Source: Candidatus Poribacteria bacterium
GTDB lineage: Bacteria; Poribacteria; WGA-4E; WGA-3G
DNA length: 64,000 bases
NCBI GenBank assembly: GCA_026706025.1
Contig: JAPOZO010000095.1
Location: 1 to 64,000 of the forward strand
Direction of reading: 5' to 3'
Below, in pieces: positions 8,442 to 16,629 of this stretch; within the stretch, counting starts at the first letter, position 1; each line of letters starts with the position of its first letter. The notes beneath the pieces were generated by a model. The model saw only the letters and a list, made by a program, of their open reading frames with translations, was not told the DNA's origin and searched no databases. A program made the position numbers and the translations under genes.

Positions 8442-9146
8442 TTATTCCCCAAGGTAAGCCTGTCGGACGCGTTCATCGGCTAACAGATCAGCAGAGGTGC
8501 CTTCGATTGTAATTTCGCCGGTCTCCATGACGTAGCCCCTATCGGTCACTTGTAACGCGATCTGCGCGTTCTGTTCGACAAGGAGGATCGTTGTACCGTC
8601 GGCATTGATCTGCTGGATGATCTCAAAAATCTGTTTAACGATGAGCGGAGCAAGCCCTAAGGACGGTTCATCGAGCAGAAGCAGCCGTGGCTGCGACATG
8701 AGCGCCCGTCCGATTGCCAACATCTGTTGTTCACCGCCACTGAGACTACCGCCACGCTGTTTTTGCCGTTCCTGGAGGACAGGGAAGAATTGGAAGATTT
8801 TGTCGATATCTTCTCTGATGCCCTGCTTATCGTTTCGCGCGTAAGCACCGAGCTCAATATTTTCAAGGACGCTCATATCCGGGAAGATGAGCCGTCCTTC
8901 TGGCACTTGGGAGATGCCGAGTGAGACACGCTCTTCTGCGGAAGTCTGTGTGATATCTCGGTCCTCGAAATGCGTGCTGCCTTCAACAGGTGCATGGATA
9001 CCGGAAATGGTCATCAGTGTCGTTGATTTTCCAGCACCATTTGCACCGATGAGGCAGACCATCTCACCGCTATTGACGGTGATGGAGATGCCGCGGACAG
9101 CTCGGATATTGCCATAGTAGGTATGAATGTCTCTGAGTTCAAGCAT
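8442..9146 (-). CDS. livF: Branched-chain amino-acid-type ABC transporter ATPase, LivF
   Basis: This 234-residue ATPase of the LivF class energises HAAT-family uptake of branched-chain amino acids, amides or urea. Walker A is 'GANGAGKST' (34-42), the signature 'LSGGEQQ' is at 135-141, Walker B is 'RLLLLDEPSLGL' from about 154, and the switch His is replaced in the usual place by 'LLVEQNAQIAL', as is typical of LivF. The start is the ATG of 'MLELRDIHTYYGNIRAV'. It lies downstream of livG with a ~100-bp heptamer repeat between them. The permease and binding-protein genes are not in the window, so the substrate is unassigned. Confidence 0.92.
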   Translation of the reverse strand: MLELRDIHTYYGNIRAVRGISITVNSGEMVCLIGANGAGKSTTLMTISGIHAPVEGSTHFEDRDITQTSAEERVSLGISQVPEGRLIFPDMSVLENIELGAYARNDKQGIREDIDKIFQFFPVLQERQKQRGGSLSGGEQQMLAIGRALMSQPRLLLLDEPSLGLAPLIVKQIFEIIQQINADGTTILLVEQNAQIALQVTDRGYVMETGEITIEGTSADLLADERVRQAYLGE

Positions 9147-9149
9147 GGT

Positions 9150-9249
9150 TTTTAGTAGTTATCAGCCGTCGGCTGTCGGCTGTCAGTCGTCAGAAATCAG
9201 GGCATCCGCTCCGCTTCTTTGCTGATGGCTGAGTGCCGATTGCTGACTG
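9150..9249. repeat. Heptanucleotide repeat between livG and livF
   Basis: GTCGGCTGTCGGCTGTCAG-type units at 9160-9190 face complementary 'GCTGATGGCTGAGTGCC...TGCTGACTGC' units near 9222-9250. This is a GC-rich variant of the heptamer family seen at 6838. It splits what would otherwise be a compact livG-livF operon. Confidence 0.6.
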
Positions 9250-10032
9250 CTATTCTTCCTCCGCTGTCCCTAAATACGCCTCGATGACACGCTCATCGTT
9301 TTGCACTTCTGCCGGTCTACCCTCACTGATTTTTTCGCCGTGGTCGAGGACTGTGACCCAATCGGAGATTTGCATTACCAGTTTCACATCGTGTTCAATG
9401 AGAAGCACGGTGATACCTTGTTCGCGTATGGCATAGATAAGATCAATGAGTTCTTGTGTCTCCTGTGGGTTCATTCCGGCGGCGGGTTCGTCGAGAAGCA
9501 GGAGTCTCGGTTCGGTCGCCAATGCTCTCGCGATTTCAACGCGTCGCTGATCCCCGTAGGAGAGGTTACCAGCGGTCTGGTCGCTGAGGTTATCTAATCC
9601 GACGAATTCCAGCATCTCGTGTGCGCGCGCGGCGATGGCTGCTTCTTCGCTTCTCTGCGCGTTGGTGTGGAAGACTGCGCCGATGAATGTGCTTTTCGTG
9701 CGCGGGTGCCGACCGATTTTGACGTTATCAAGGACGGTCAGCTCGGCGAAGAGCCGTATATTCTGGAATGTCCTACTAACACCGAGCGCCGTGACCTCGT
9801 CGGGCCGAAATCCAGTGATCGATTCGCCTAAGAATTCGACGCTTCCGAGCGTCGGTTTATCCAAGCCAGTGACGCAGTTAAAAAGTGTCGTTTTTCCGGC
9901 ACCGTTGGGTCCGATTAGGCTGAAAATCTGTCCGGGATGCACCGCCATCGTCACTCCCGACAACGCGATGACTCCGCCATAGTGTCGGCTGAGTTCGTTC
10001 GTCGAGAGGAGGCGTATAGTAGTGTTTTCCAT
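9250..10032 (-). CDS. livG: Branched-chain amino-acid-type ABC transporter ATPase, LivG
   Basis: The partner ATPase of LivF, 260 residues from the ATG at 10032. This start is preferred because GAGGAG lies 5-10 nt upstream, whereas the frame extends another 19 codons without support. Walker A is 'GPNGAGKTT' (41-49), the signature is 'LSYGDQRRVEIARAL', and Walker B is 'RLLLLDEPAAGMNP'. The 'AAGMNPQET' after Walker B and the long insertion before the signature ('TFIGAVFHTNAQR') are LivG traits. No livH, livM or livK neighbours are present. The upstream side is a repeat-filled gap and then the divergent Rpn gene. Confidence 0.92.
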   Translation of the reverse strand: MENTTIRLLSTNELSRHYGGVIALSGVTMAVHPGQIFSLIGPNGAGKTTLFNCVTGLDKPTLGSVEFLGESITGFRPDEVTALGVSRTFQNIRLFAELTVLDNVKIGRHPRTKSTFIGAVFHTNAQRSEEAAIAARAHEMLEFVGLDNLSDQTAGNLSYGDQRRVEIARALATEPRLLLLDEPAAGMNPQETQELIDLIYAIREQGITVLLIEHDVKLVMQISDWVTVLDHGEKISEGRPAEVQNDERVIEAYLGTAEEE

Positions 10033-10393
10033 TTCCGTCTCCTCATCTAAGTGTCTGCTGTTAAAGTATACCTTAATTAAAGGGTGCAAGTCAACAATTT
10101 AAAAGGGGCAAGTCCAGAGCCATTCAGTTTTCGGTTTTTTCGTTTAATTTTAGACCCTCCAGGCCCGGTAGGTGCGGTTTGGAACCGCACCGGATCCTGA
10201 AAAAAGTACGAGAAACTCTATAATTTCTTAAAACTGAATGGCTCTGAGGGGCAAGTCCAGAGCCATTCAATTGTCCGTTTTTGGTGTTGTCCTTTTCGCA
10301 GGTATTAATACTTAATATATGTTATGCTTTTTGAAAAAACCCTGAAAAATTCGCAGCCTATCGCAGCCTGTCGCAGCATTTCGCCATATCTTG
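10033..10393. other. Intergenic repeats between livG and the Rpn gene
   Basis: No gene is seen. A perfect 16-bp inverted repeat (10116-10131 and 10231-10246, AGAGCCATTCAGTTTT) encloses a REP-like hairpin. GTAG at 10168-10171 is followed by GTGCGGTT (10172-10179), a 3-nt loop and AACCGCAC (10183-10190). The left end 'GGGGCAAGTCCAGAGCCATTCA' is repeated directly at 10249-10270, as if a second copy started there. Confidence 0.7.
10168..10190 (+). repeat. REP-like hairpin: GTAG plus palindrome
   Basis: GTAG (10168-10171) is followed directly by a perfect 8-bp stem GTGCGGTT/AACCGCAC with loop TGG. This is the layout of RAYT-recognised REP sequences, a 5' GTAG tetranucleotide at the foot of a hairpin. 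Similar copies lie at 11556-11580, 11627-11649, 33340-33363 (opposite strand) and 51867-51888. Confidence 0.75.
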
Positions 10394-10422
10394 TTGATTT
10401 TTCGGGATTTCTATGTTATACT
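10394..10422 (+). promoter_or_regulatory. Predicted promoter for the Rpn-family gene
   Basis: TTGATT (10394-10399), a 17-nt spacer and TATACT (10417-10422) lie about 40 nt before the ATG at 10465. Spacing and box matches are good for a housekeeping sigma factor. Confidence 0.5.
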
Positions 10423-10464
10423 TTGCAAAACGTTTTTCCTCAACGATTGAAAGTATAGACATCT

Positions 10465-11499
10465 ATGCCCGAAACACACGAGACTCAGATAGAACACTTC
10501 CCTGACCGGAGCCTCAGACGCTTGCTTCAAGACAAGGAATATGTGCGCGGGTTAGTCCAAATTATCGCACCCGACATCGAAACATTTCTCGACTTCAACC
10601 GGATCACATACCAGAAAAGAAGTTTTATCTCTAAAGCACTGCAAGAACGCGAGTCAGATGTGCTACTGAGTGTCCCGTTTCAAGAGAACATAGATGCCAT
10701 AGATACCGATGCCCTGTTCATCTATATCCTCATTGAACATCAATCTACAGTGGATAAAACGATGGGGTTTCGGTTATTGTCCTACATGGTGCAGATCTGG
10801 GAGTCGCAACGGCGGGAATGGGAAACGGCGAAGACTCCGGAAAATGAAAGACGTTTACAGCCGATCTTGCCGATCCTGTTTTATACAGGTGATCGTCCGT
10901 GGACAGTGCCGGTGTCCCTAACGGCGATCATGGATGTCCCTGAAATCTTGGAGCGTTTCGTTCCGAGTTTCGACACGCTGTTTTTAGGGGTCAAGGAGAC
11001 GGAAGCAGAGGCGTTGACGCAATCCGGGCATCCGCTGGGTTGGTTGCTCCGTGTGCTTCAAAAGGAGCATGCCGACGAGACAGAGATAAGCGAAGCATTA
11101 GCGGATGCTATGTCGCATATAGCGTCAGTCGATGAAGGCTTCGCACCGCAAGTTGCCGAGGCACTCCGATATTTTGTGCAGTTGATATTCCACCGGCGTT
11201 CTCGTGACGAGCGCGATACGTTAGTAGACATTATCAGACAACACATTCAAGACCCAAAGGAGTTAGAAACGATGGCACAGACTACAGCCGAATTTCTCAT
11301 AGAACAAGGCAAAGCCGAAGGCAAACAGGACGCAATCCTCAAACTCCTGCAGCTCCAATTTCAGAACGTGCCTGAAGTGCTTTCACGTGAAATCCGCAAC
11401 ATCCACAACCTATCGCTCCTCGACACGCTCTTAGAGCAAGCCATAACCGCGCAAAGCTTAGAAGAAATAGATACACATTCTGCCTCCAACTCAAACTAA
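10465..11499 (+). CDS. Rpn family PD-(D/E)XK nuclease/putative transposase
   Basis: This 344-residue protein is of the YhgA/Rpn type, whose E. coli members (RpnA-E) are DNA endonucleases that promote recombination. The N-terminal part has the expected fold blocks: 'HFPDRSLRRLLQDKEYVRGLVQ' (about 12-33), 'ERESDVLLSVPF' (catalytic Asp, about 62-73) and 'ALFIYILIEHQSTVDKTMGFRLLSYMVQIW' (the E-x-Q part of the PD-(D/E)XK core, about 83-112). The C-terminus has the family's 'LIEQGKAEGKQDAILKLLQLQF' helix. A good promoter precedes it. Poor Shine-Dalgarno complementarity is noted. It is flanked by repeats on both sides, consistent with an accessory gene. Confidence 0.88.
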   Translation: MPETHETQIEHFPDRSLRRLLQDKEYVRGLVQIIAPDIETFLDFNRITYQKRSFISKALQERESDVLLSVPFQENIDAIDTDALFIYILIEHQSTVDKTMGFRLLSYMVQIWESQRREWETAKTPENERRLQPILPILFYTGDRPWTVPVSLTAIMDVPEILERFVPSFDTLFLGVKETEAEALTQSGHPLGWLLRVLQKEHADETEISEALADAMSHIASVDEGFAPQVAEALRYFVQLIFHRRSRDERDTLVDIIRQHIQDPKELETMAQTTAEFLIEQGKAEGKQDAILKLLQLQFQNVPEVLSREIRNIHNLSLLDTLLEQAITAQSLEEIDTHSASNSN

Positions 11500-11555
11500 C
11501 CGGTTAGATGAAGTCTAAAAAAATAGATCGGTAATTCTACATTTTCCCAGGCCCG

Positions 11556-11580
11556 GTAGGCGCGGTCTCCTTACCGCACC
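11556..11580 (+). repeat. REP-like hairpin: GTAG plus palindrome
   Basis: GTAG (11556-11559) is followed by GCGCGGT, a short loop CTCCTT and ACCGCACC. The stem is near-perfect, with one C-A mismatch. It is followed directly by a right-half copy of the palindromic repeat of position 186. Confidence 0.65.
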
Positions 11581-11626
11581 ATAACTGTCAATTTAAGAAA
11601 AAATAACCGTCGCGACCCCCAGGCCG

Positions 11627-11649
11627 GTAGGTTCGGTTTCTAACCGAAC
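11627..11649 (+). repeat. REP-like hairpin: GTAG plus palindrome
   Basis: GTAG (11627-11630), stem GTTCGGTT (11631-11638), loop TCT and AACCGAAC (11642-11649). The preceding 'CCGTCGCGACCCCCAGG' is shared with position 246-262, where the same repeat is interrupted by the long palindrome at 281-336. Confidence 0.75.
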
Positions 11650-11987
11650 CGGATACTACGCGGAAACCTTGATGACTTCAAAACCCTCTTCAGTTCCGTA
11701 GGAACGGCATCTCTGTAGAAACTTCAACACCACAATCAGCAGCTTATTTCCCATCACAGACCTTATCACAAAAATCAAAAAAATCACAGAAATCACAGTT
11801 CAGAATTAATAGGACGAGAATCGAACGAAAAATCCCTAAATTGACACCTATGGTGCGGTCTCCTTACCGCACCGGATACTTCGCGAAAAATTTCAGCAGA
11901 GACCCTATCACAAAAATCACAGAAATCACAGTTCAGACTTACAATTTACCTAAAACTAAACAGTCCTGCAGCAGACTAACTGCCAAT

Positions 11988-12016
11988 TTGACATCTACCC
12001 GCGTTTGTGTTATACT
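11988..12016 (+). promoter_or_regulatory. Near-consensus promoter upstream of dprA
   Basis: TTGACA (11988-11993), a 17-nt spacer and TATACT (12011-12016). The predicted transcript would have a leader of about 85 nt before the dprA ATG at 12107. Confidence 0.65.
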
Positions 12017-12106
12017 GTATCAAGTATTCACAGCAGATGTGACCTTGAATCGCTCCCAATGCGTTTTGACGTTCAAATTAGGTAAAATTGAAAACTGATA
12101 ACACCC

Positions 12107-13069
12107 ATGACACAATCAGAAAAGCAAACGCCTCTCGAATACTGGTTAGCCCTCGCCTCGGTTGAAGGGCTTGGCAGCGTGCGGATTAGACGGTTAATAG
12201 CACGTTTCGGGAGCGCGCAGGCAATCTTTGAAGCAGAACTCCCAGAAATCGCGCGGTTGCCCTCCTTTAACCCAGTGCTCGCCTCACGGATACTCACGGC
12301 ATCAGGTAATTTCCCGACATTTCGCGAAAAACTCGACGCACTCAGAGATCAGGAGGTCCGGGTGATGTGTCCTGAAGATGCCACCTACCCCTCCCAACTG
12401 AAGCACCTCCCCGACGCGCCAGGCATTTTGTGCAGCGTCGGCACATTAACCGAACCTGATGAACGGTGTGTGGCGATTGTAGGGAGCAAGGCACCGAGTA
12501 TAGAAGGGATCCAGTTGACGCTCTCACTTGCGACACAACTCGTCCTATCTGGATTTACGATTGTCAGTGGACTCGCCGCCGGTATTGATACGTACGCGCA
12601 TTCCGGCGCACTTGCGGGGATGGGAAAAACCGTCGGGGTCATCGGTACAGATTTGTCAGCGATCTACCCAGCGCAGAACAATCCACTCGCGATGAAGGTC
12701 TATGAGCACGGTTGCCTGTTTTCGGAACACCCCTTCCCATCAACACCGTCGCCGGGCAATCTGATTCAACGGAACCGTATTATTAGTGGACTTTCTATGG
12801 CGACAATTGTCGTTGAGGCACCCAAAACTGGAGGCGCGATGCATACGGCGCGGTACGCACAACGCCAAGACAGAGCAGTGCTGGCGTGTCGGTGGGATAT
12901 ACAGCACCCGCTGAGCGAGGGACCCCGGGAACTCATCAGGACGGGCGCGTTTCCGTTCGCACCGACTGAGGTTGATAAGGTCGTCGATGTATTGACACAC
13001 CCAGAACGTCTTGAGACCTACGCGAGCGGTACTGCAAGTGAACAGATGGGACTCTTTGAGGGAGAATAG
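12107..13069 (+). CDS. dprA: DNA-processing protein DprA
   Basis: DprA (Smf) binds incoming single-stranded DNA during natural transformation and loads RecA on it. The 320-residue protein has an N-terminal helix-hairpin-helix-like region ('VEGLGSVRIRRLIARFGS', about 18-36). The Rossmann-like core follows with 'VAIVGSKAPS' (about 122-131), 'TIVSGLAAGIDTYAH' (about 152-166) and 'LIQRNRIISGLSMATIVVEA' (about 219-238). The C-terminus ends shortly after 'TEVDKVVDVL' and seems to lack a full winged-helix domain, as in many DprA proteins. Its presence hints at competence, but no other competence gene is in the window. Confidence 0.92.
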   Translation: MTQSEKQTPLEYWLALASVEGLGSVRIRRLIARFGSAQAIFEAELPEIARLPSFNPVLASRILTASGNFPTFREKLDALRDQEVRVMCPEDATYPSQLKHLPDAPGILCSVGTLTEPDERCVAIVGSKAPSIEGIQLTLSLATQLVLSGFTIVSGLAAGIDTYAHSGALAGMGKTVGVIGTDLSAIYPAQNNPLAMKVYEHGCLFSEHPFPSTPSPGNLIQRNRIISGLSMATIVVEAPKTGGAMHTARYAQRQDRAVLACRWDIQHPLSEGPRELIRTGAFPFAPTEVDKVVDVLTHPERLETYASGTASEQMGLFEGE

Positions 13070-13113
13070 CGGTCAGCTATCCTTGCTGACCGCTGATGGC
13101 TATTGAAAAAGAT

Positions 13114-13284
13114 TTGCCAACACCTTAAAAATGTAGTATAATTAAGGCATACGAAATGGGGGACCTCTTTTCGGTTAGGCGTTATAGGCGCGTATCTTTT
13201 TTTCTTGACAACGTTTAGATTTAAGGTAGAATTTGCATAATAATGAAGTTTTCTCTTGACAAAAGAGACTAATTTTTGTATAAT
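13114..13284 (+). promoter_or_regulatory. Three tandem promoters upstream of the leader and lipoprotein gene
   Basis: P1: TTGCCA (13114-13119), 17-nt spacer, TATAAT (13137-13142). P2: TTGACA (13205-13210), 16-nt spacer, TAGAAT (13227-13232). P3: TTGACA (13256-13261), 17-nt spacer, TATAAT (13279-13284), a perfect consensus. The three point the same way as the gene at 13683. P3 is the best promoter in the window and suggests high expression. Confidence 0.7.
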
Positions 13285-13682
13285 TTCGGAAAAATCCGTA
13301 TTTTACCTTTACAAAGTTTGCAATTTTTGCTAAACTTTAAGGTACTCGTTTAGATATTGACTTTCGGGCGAGGCGTTTAACGTTCCAATGGAATCTTTTT
13401 ACAGTTAACTGTCCTCGCGAAATTCTGTTCTCAACGTGTCGGTTCGTTCTTGACGCACTGCGACGAGAACAACAAACGAAATAGCCCAACGTTACTCGAC
13501 TTAACGAGAATATGATCGTGGGTTCCATACAGTGTTGAATTGTACAATCAACACCGAAAGCGGAACCAAAAATTTCCCAAGAACACAGTTTCATAAGTGT
13601 TAATGGGAAAGGACCGAAAGCTTTAGGACACCCTATCCGAAGGGTGATTTTGATAAACTTACAATTTAAGGAGTTAACTCTA
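13285..13682 (+). ncRNA. Long structured 5' leader or small RNA upstream of a lipoprotein gene
   Basis: About 390 nt separate the consensus promoter P3 from the ATG at 13683, with no credible reading frame. Several clear hairpins are visible: AAAGTTT-GCA..TGC-AAACTTT near 13313-13338, GTGTTGA..TCAACAC near 13529-13552, TTTCCCA..TGGGAAA near 13572-13610 and CACCCT..AGGGTG near 13630-13647. The ribosome-binding site AAGGAG overlaps the palindrome GAGTTAACTC just before the ATG. It does not match tmRNA, RNase P, SRP or the c-di-GMP riboswitch as I know them. It may be a regulatory leader or a stable RNA, and its class is unknown. Confidence 0.5.
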
Positions 13683-14342
13683 ATGGCAAAATTGTTTAGA
13701 ACCTTCGCTTTAGTATTGGCAGCCCTGTTTGCGCTCTCGCTTATAGTCGGTTGTGGCGGCGGTGATACAGAAGAAGAAGAAGCCGCAGCAGCTGAATTTT
13801 CATCAGCAGCACCGGCGGGAGGCTCGGAGATTGCCGCGAATGCTACCATTACACTTACCTTTAGCAGTGATCCTGGCGATGTAACGGTGAGCCCAGGGGC
13901 CGTCGCAGGTTCCGGTAAAACCCGTACAGTCACGGGGCCGTTCCCAGAAGGCGCACTCACGCTCAACGTCTCTTGGACAAACGGTGGCGGTAGCACTTCT
14001 TTGAGCTACACTGTTAAAGCCGCAGACAACACGGCTCCCGAAGTCACTGGCGGAACCGTCTCTGATGGCGACGAAGATGTTGATCCCGAAGCAATCAATG
14101 GTGACGGGATGATCGAAGTTACCTTCAGTGAAGATGTCTCTGGTAACATCGCACTGCAGACTGAAGCTGGCGACGATGTTGGCTGGCTCGGCAAAGTTGA
14201 AGGGAACAAAGGCACACTCGAGCTCGTCAAGGGCAAAGAAATCGGCAACGAGACGACCTATGTTATCAAAGGTAAAGTCGCCGACGCTGCTGGTAACGAA
14301 ACTGAAGTTAGTGTAACCTTTACAACTAAGGGTAAAGAGTAA
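13683..14342 (+). CDS. Lipoprotein with bacterial Ig-like (Big_5/SbsA-like) domain
   Basis: 219 residues from the ATG at 13683, chosen because AAGGAG lies 8 nt upstream. The N-terminus is a lipoprotein signal with lipobox L-I-V-G-Cys24, so Lgt (6978-7799) would be its modifying enzyme. An acidic linker (DTEEEEAAAAE) follows. Then come two beta-rich stretches. The second, 'DNTAPEVTGGTVSDGDEDVDP...MIEVTFSEDVSG...TTYVIKGKVADAAGNETEVSVTFTT', has the Big_5/SbsA Ig-like pattern. It is probably a surface or periplasmic lipoprotein. A triple promoter, long leader and strong terminator make it a self-contained, probably highly expressed unit. Confidence 0.85.
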   Translation: MAKLFRTFALVLAALFALSLIVGCGGGDTEEEEAAAAEFSSAAPAGGSEIAANATITLTFSSDPGDVTVSPGAVAGSGKTRTVTGPFPEGALTLNVSWTNGGGSTSLSYTVKAADNTAPEVTGGTVSDGDEDVDPEAINGDGMIEVTFSEDVSGNIALQTEAGDDVGWLGKVEGNKGTLELVKGKEIGNETTYVIKGKVADAAGNETEVSVTFTTKGKE

Positions 14343-14367
14343 AATCGAGGCTATTTCGATTAACAAG

Positions 14368-14401
14368 GGCAGCGTATTTTTAATGCGCTGCCTTTTTTTT
14401 T
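14368..14401 (+). terminator. Intrinsic terminator of the lipoprotein gene
   Basis: A GGCAGCG stem (14368-14374) pairs with CGCTGCC (14386-14392), and a run of nine T follows. It lies 25 nt after the stop codon. Confidence 0.9.
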
Positions 14402-14709
14402 CGGCACAGTTGTCAGTTGTCAGTTGTCAGTAGTTTTCAGTTTTCAGTTCGGTTTTTTTTCAAAAAAACCTTTCAGTTTTCAGAAAGAATGGCAGTCAGC
14501 CATCAGCAATAGGCAGTCAGTTTTAAGAGTTATCAATCTGCCTCGCAGCGAGAAAAAGAGGCTTTCGGATCATCAAAAACCTCTTATAACTGACTACTGA
14601 CTACTGACTACTGATAACTATTTCCTCTGACAACTGATAACTGACAACTATTTCCCCTGAGAACTACTCCCTCTGAAAACTGAGAACTGAGAACCGAAAA
14701 CTATTTCCT
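14402..14709. repeat. Large heptanucleotide repeat block
   Basis: About 300 bp of CAGTTGT-type units (left, three perfect tandem copies at 14407-14427) and the inverted ACTGACT/ACTGACA/CTGAGAACT units (right, 14585-14700). A GGTTTTTTTT..AAAAAAACC hairpin lies at 14451-14471. It is the largest member of the family in the window, and apparently two nested or tandem copies. No gene is seen. Confidence 0.75.
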
Positions 14710-14738
14710 TTACACAATTCCTGCATTAATGTTATAAT
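14710..14738 (+). promoter_or_regulatory. Predicted promoter of the ECF sigma factor gene
   Basis: TTACAC (14710-14715), a 17-nt spacer and TATAAT (14733-14738). It resembles a housekeeping promoter rather than an autoregulated ECF promoter. Confidence 0.5.
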
Positions 14739-14855
14739 GCAGTCAAAAATCTTGTGAAAATATACTGAAAACTGAGAACCAAAATTTTTTGAACGGTTTT
14801 TGAAAAAGTGTTGTCTAACCCATGAATCAGTTAGAAATCTTGAGGAGAAAGTTCG

Positions 14856-15440
14856 GTGGATAGAACGGAAGCTTTGCTCATTGCCGATCTCTGTGAAGGC
14901 GACGAGACAGCCCTTGCCCCCTTAGTGGAAAGATATAAACGGATGGTGTACCGTCTCGCCGTGCAGATTACCAAGAACCATGCTGATGCTGACGACGTGA
15001 TGCAGGAGACCTTTATTAAGGTTTACCGCTCAATTCACACGTTCCGGAGAGATGCCGCTTTCGAGACCTGGCTCTACCGGATCGCCGTGAACGAGGCTCT
15101 TAACTTCGTCAGACGCAGAGAACGGCACCGCGAAACCACAATTGAGACAACACCAGAAACAGCATACGAGGTGTCCACCCGCTACCACGTGCAGCTTGCA
15201 AATGACCCGCACGCGCAGGCAGAAAAAGCTGAACTCCGGCAATACGTCACAGAAGCAGTCAATAGTCTGTCGCTTAAGCATCGCACAGTGGTAATCCTCC
15301 ATGAATTTGAAGGGTTAACGCACGCAGAGATCGCTTCAATCCTTAACTGCTCCGAAGGGACAGTCCGTTCTCGGTTACACTATGCACGTAAGAAACTCCG
15401 AACGCTACTCAAACCCTACATGGAAGCCAGTGCGATTTAG
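14856..15440 (+). CDS. ECF-type RNA polymerase sigma factor
   Basis: 194 residues with only sigma regions 2 and 4. Region 2 is 'YRLAVQITKNHADADDVMQETFIKVY...FETWLYRIAVNEALNFVRRR' (about 30-88). Region 4 is 'LSLKHRTVVILHEFEGLTHAEIASILNCSEGTVRSRLHYARKKLR' (about 138-183), with the HTH 'LTHAEIASILNCSEGTVRSRL'. The GTG start at 14856 is supported by GAGGAG 9-14 nt upstream. It directs RNA polymerase to stress or envelope genes. The next gene is its probable anti-sigma factor, 65 nt downstream, followed by a large TPR envelope protein. Confidence 0.93.
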   Translation: MDRTEALLIADLCEGDETALAPLVERYKRMVYRLAVQITKNHADADDVMQETFIKVYRSIHTFRRDAAFETWLYRIAVNEALNFVRRRERHRETTIETTPETAYEVSTRYHVQLANDPHAQAEKAELRQYVTEAVNSLSLKHRTVVILHEFEGLTHAEIASILNCSEGTVRSRLHYARKKLRTLLKPYMEASAI

Positions 15441-15505
15441 CACCACAGTTTTAGTTGGACACCGCTCAAATTAACTAACTGCACGCAATGTCGTGGAGAA
15501 TATCA

Positions 15506-16465
15506 ATGAGAACGAAGTGTCATAAAATAGAACGCCTTGTCTCTGACTATATAGATGGGACGCTATCGGAACGGCAGACAGCGGTTGTTGCGGCACATAT
15601 CCGTTCCTGTCAACCGTGCCAACGAGAAGTCGCCGACCTGAAAAAAACGCGGCACCTCCTGAAAAACTTCTACGTTGAACCGGATGCGTCCGATGCCTAT
15701 TATACTCAGTTCACAACGCAACTTCAGCAACGTATTGAACACAGTGCGCCAACTGCACCGCATCAACGGTTCGCTGCAGTCGCGACGCGTCTCGGATGGC
15801 AGCTGCTGACACAGATGTACCGATACACGGATCATTTCCGTCCAAGCAGATTTATCTCCATAAGACGACACGCTTTACCGTACTATGTTCTCGCGTTAGC
15901 GGTGACGCTGTTGATTGCAGCACCGCTTCTTTTAACACAAGTTTCGCTACACAATACCGGAGAATATGTACGCTTGCCATCCGCCTTACAACCTGCCGTA
16001 ACACTTGCTACGGAGCAGGATCAGACTGCGGCACACCCGATCGGCATCCGCCGAAATATGAACTCTGAACGGACAACGGAGACACCGACTGTAGATTCTG
16101 GCTCCGATGTCTGGAAATTCACAGATGAACCGATGGTAGATGGATATATCTTTGCTAAACTCCGTAAGAATAGTTCAGACGCGCCGCCGAACGTCGCCTT
16201 GGGCATTGATTCGGCATTGCTGGCTTATGCGGAATCCCCTACACAAGGGGCAATCTGGGCACGCCTGACGAGTCGAGATGTCCTAACCGAGGGTAGGTAC
16301 ACCTTGCTATTGTTGCGAGGTATCAACACAGGACAGCACGCACTCCAACAGTATGAACGCAAACGCAGTGAATCCAAAGGTTTTTCACAAATATCAGAAA
16401 AATTGTTAGATGTACCGCTGGAGATGTTATCCGTCGCAGCGGTTTATGATCCAATAGAGTTGTAG
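15506..16465 (+). CDS. Anti-sigma factor with zinc-finger (zf-HC2) domain
   Basis: 319 residues from the ATG at 15506, which has GGAG 7 nt upstream. The frame is open for six more codons with less support. The N-terminal 'CHKIERLVSDYIDGTLSERQTAVVAAHIRSCQPCQREV' (about 4-42) is the zinc-binding anti-sigma domain, with its His-x3-Cys-x2-Cys ligands in 'HIRSCQPC'. A single transmembrane helix ('YYVLALAVTLLIAAPLLL', about 126-143) would place the remaining ~175 residues in the periplasm. That region has no recognised domain. It presumably holds the upstream ECF sigma factor inactive at the membrane. Confidence 0.88.
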   Translation: MRTKCHKIERLVSDYIDGTLSERQTAVVAAHIRSCQPCQREVADLKKTRHLLKNFYVEPDASDAYYTQFTTQLQQRIEHSAPTAPHQRFAAVATRLGWQLLTQMYRYTDHFRPSRFISIRRHALPYYVLALAVTLLIAAPLLLTQVSLHNTGEYVRLPSALQPAVTLATEQDQTAAHPIGIRRNMNSERTTETPTVDSGSDVWKFTDEPMVDGYIFAKLRKNSSDAPPNVALGIDSALLAYAESPTQGAIWARLTSRDVLTEGRYTLLLLRGINTGQHALQQYERKRSESKGFSQISEKLLDVPLEMLSVAAVYDPIEL

Positions 16466-16612
16466 TAATTAGCAGTCAGCAGTCAGTTAAGAGGTTCAGG
16501 GAAAACCAAGCATCTCTTTTTAACAACTGATAGTTATTTTTGCTGAAAGTTGATATCTATTTTTACTAATAGCCAGTTACTGATTGCTGACAGCCGACGG
16601 CTGACAGCCATT
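16466..16612. repeat. Heptanucleotide repeat block
   Basis: AGCAGTCAGCAGTCAGTTA (16471-16489) faces 'TGACAGCCGACGGCTGACAGCC' (near 16589-16610) with other CAGTT/ACTGAT units between. It is a diverged member of the family at 6838. No gene is seen. Confidence 0.6.
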
Positions 16613-16629
16613 TACACAAGGAGAATATA

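Larger units (their letters stand above)
11500..11987. other. Intergenic REP-like and AT-rich repeats
   Basis: No gene is credited. The stretch contains two GTAG hairpins (11556-11580, 11627-11649), the AT-rich repeat (11731-11815 and again 11903-11945), and a half copy of the palindromic repeat of position 186 (11838-11875) joined to 'GGTGCGGTCTCCTTACCGCACC'. The open frame from 11841 to 12098 consists of this repeat sequence. Confidence 0.65.

Noticed and set aside
11841-12098. 85-residue open frame before dprA
   Set aside because: It consists of repeat sequence and overlaps the dprA promoter.
13285-13682. tmRNA, RNase P RNA, SRP RNA or c-di-GMP riboswitch in the leader
   Set aside because: None of the conserved segments of those RNAs was found. 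It remains an unclassified leader.
13337-13996. 219-residue minus-strand open frame
   Set aside because: It covers the leader and the start of the lipoprotein gene on the opposite strand. Composition is low-complexity and there is no ribosome-binding site.
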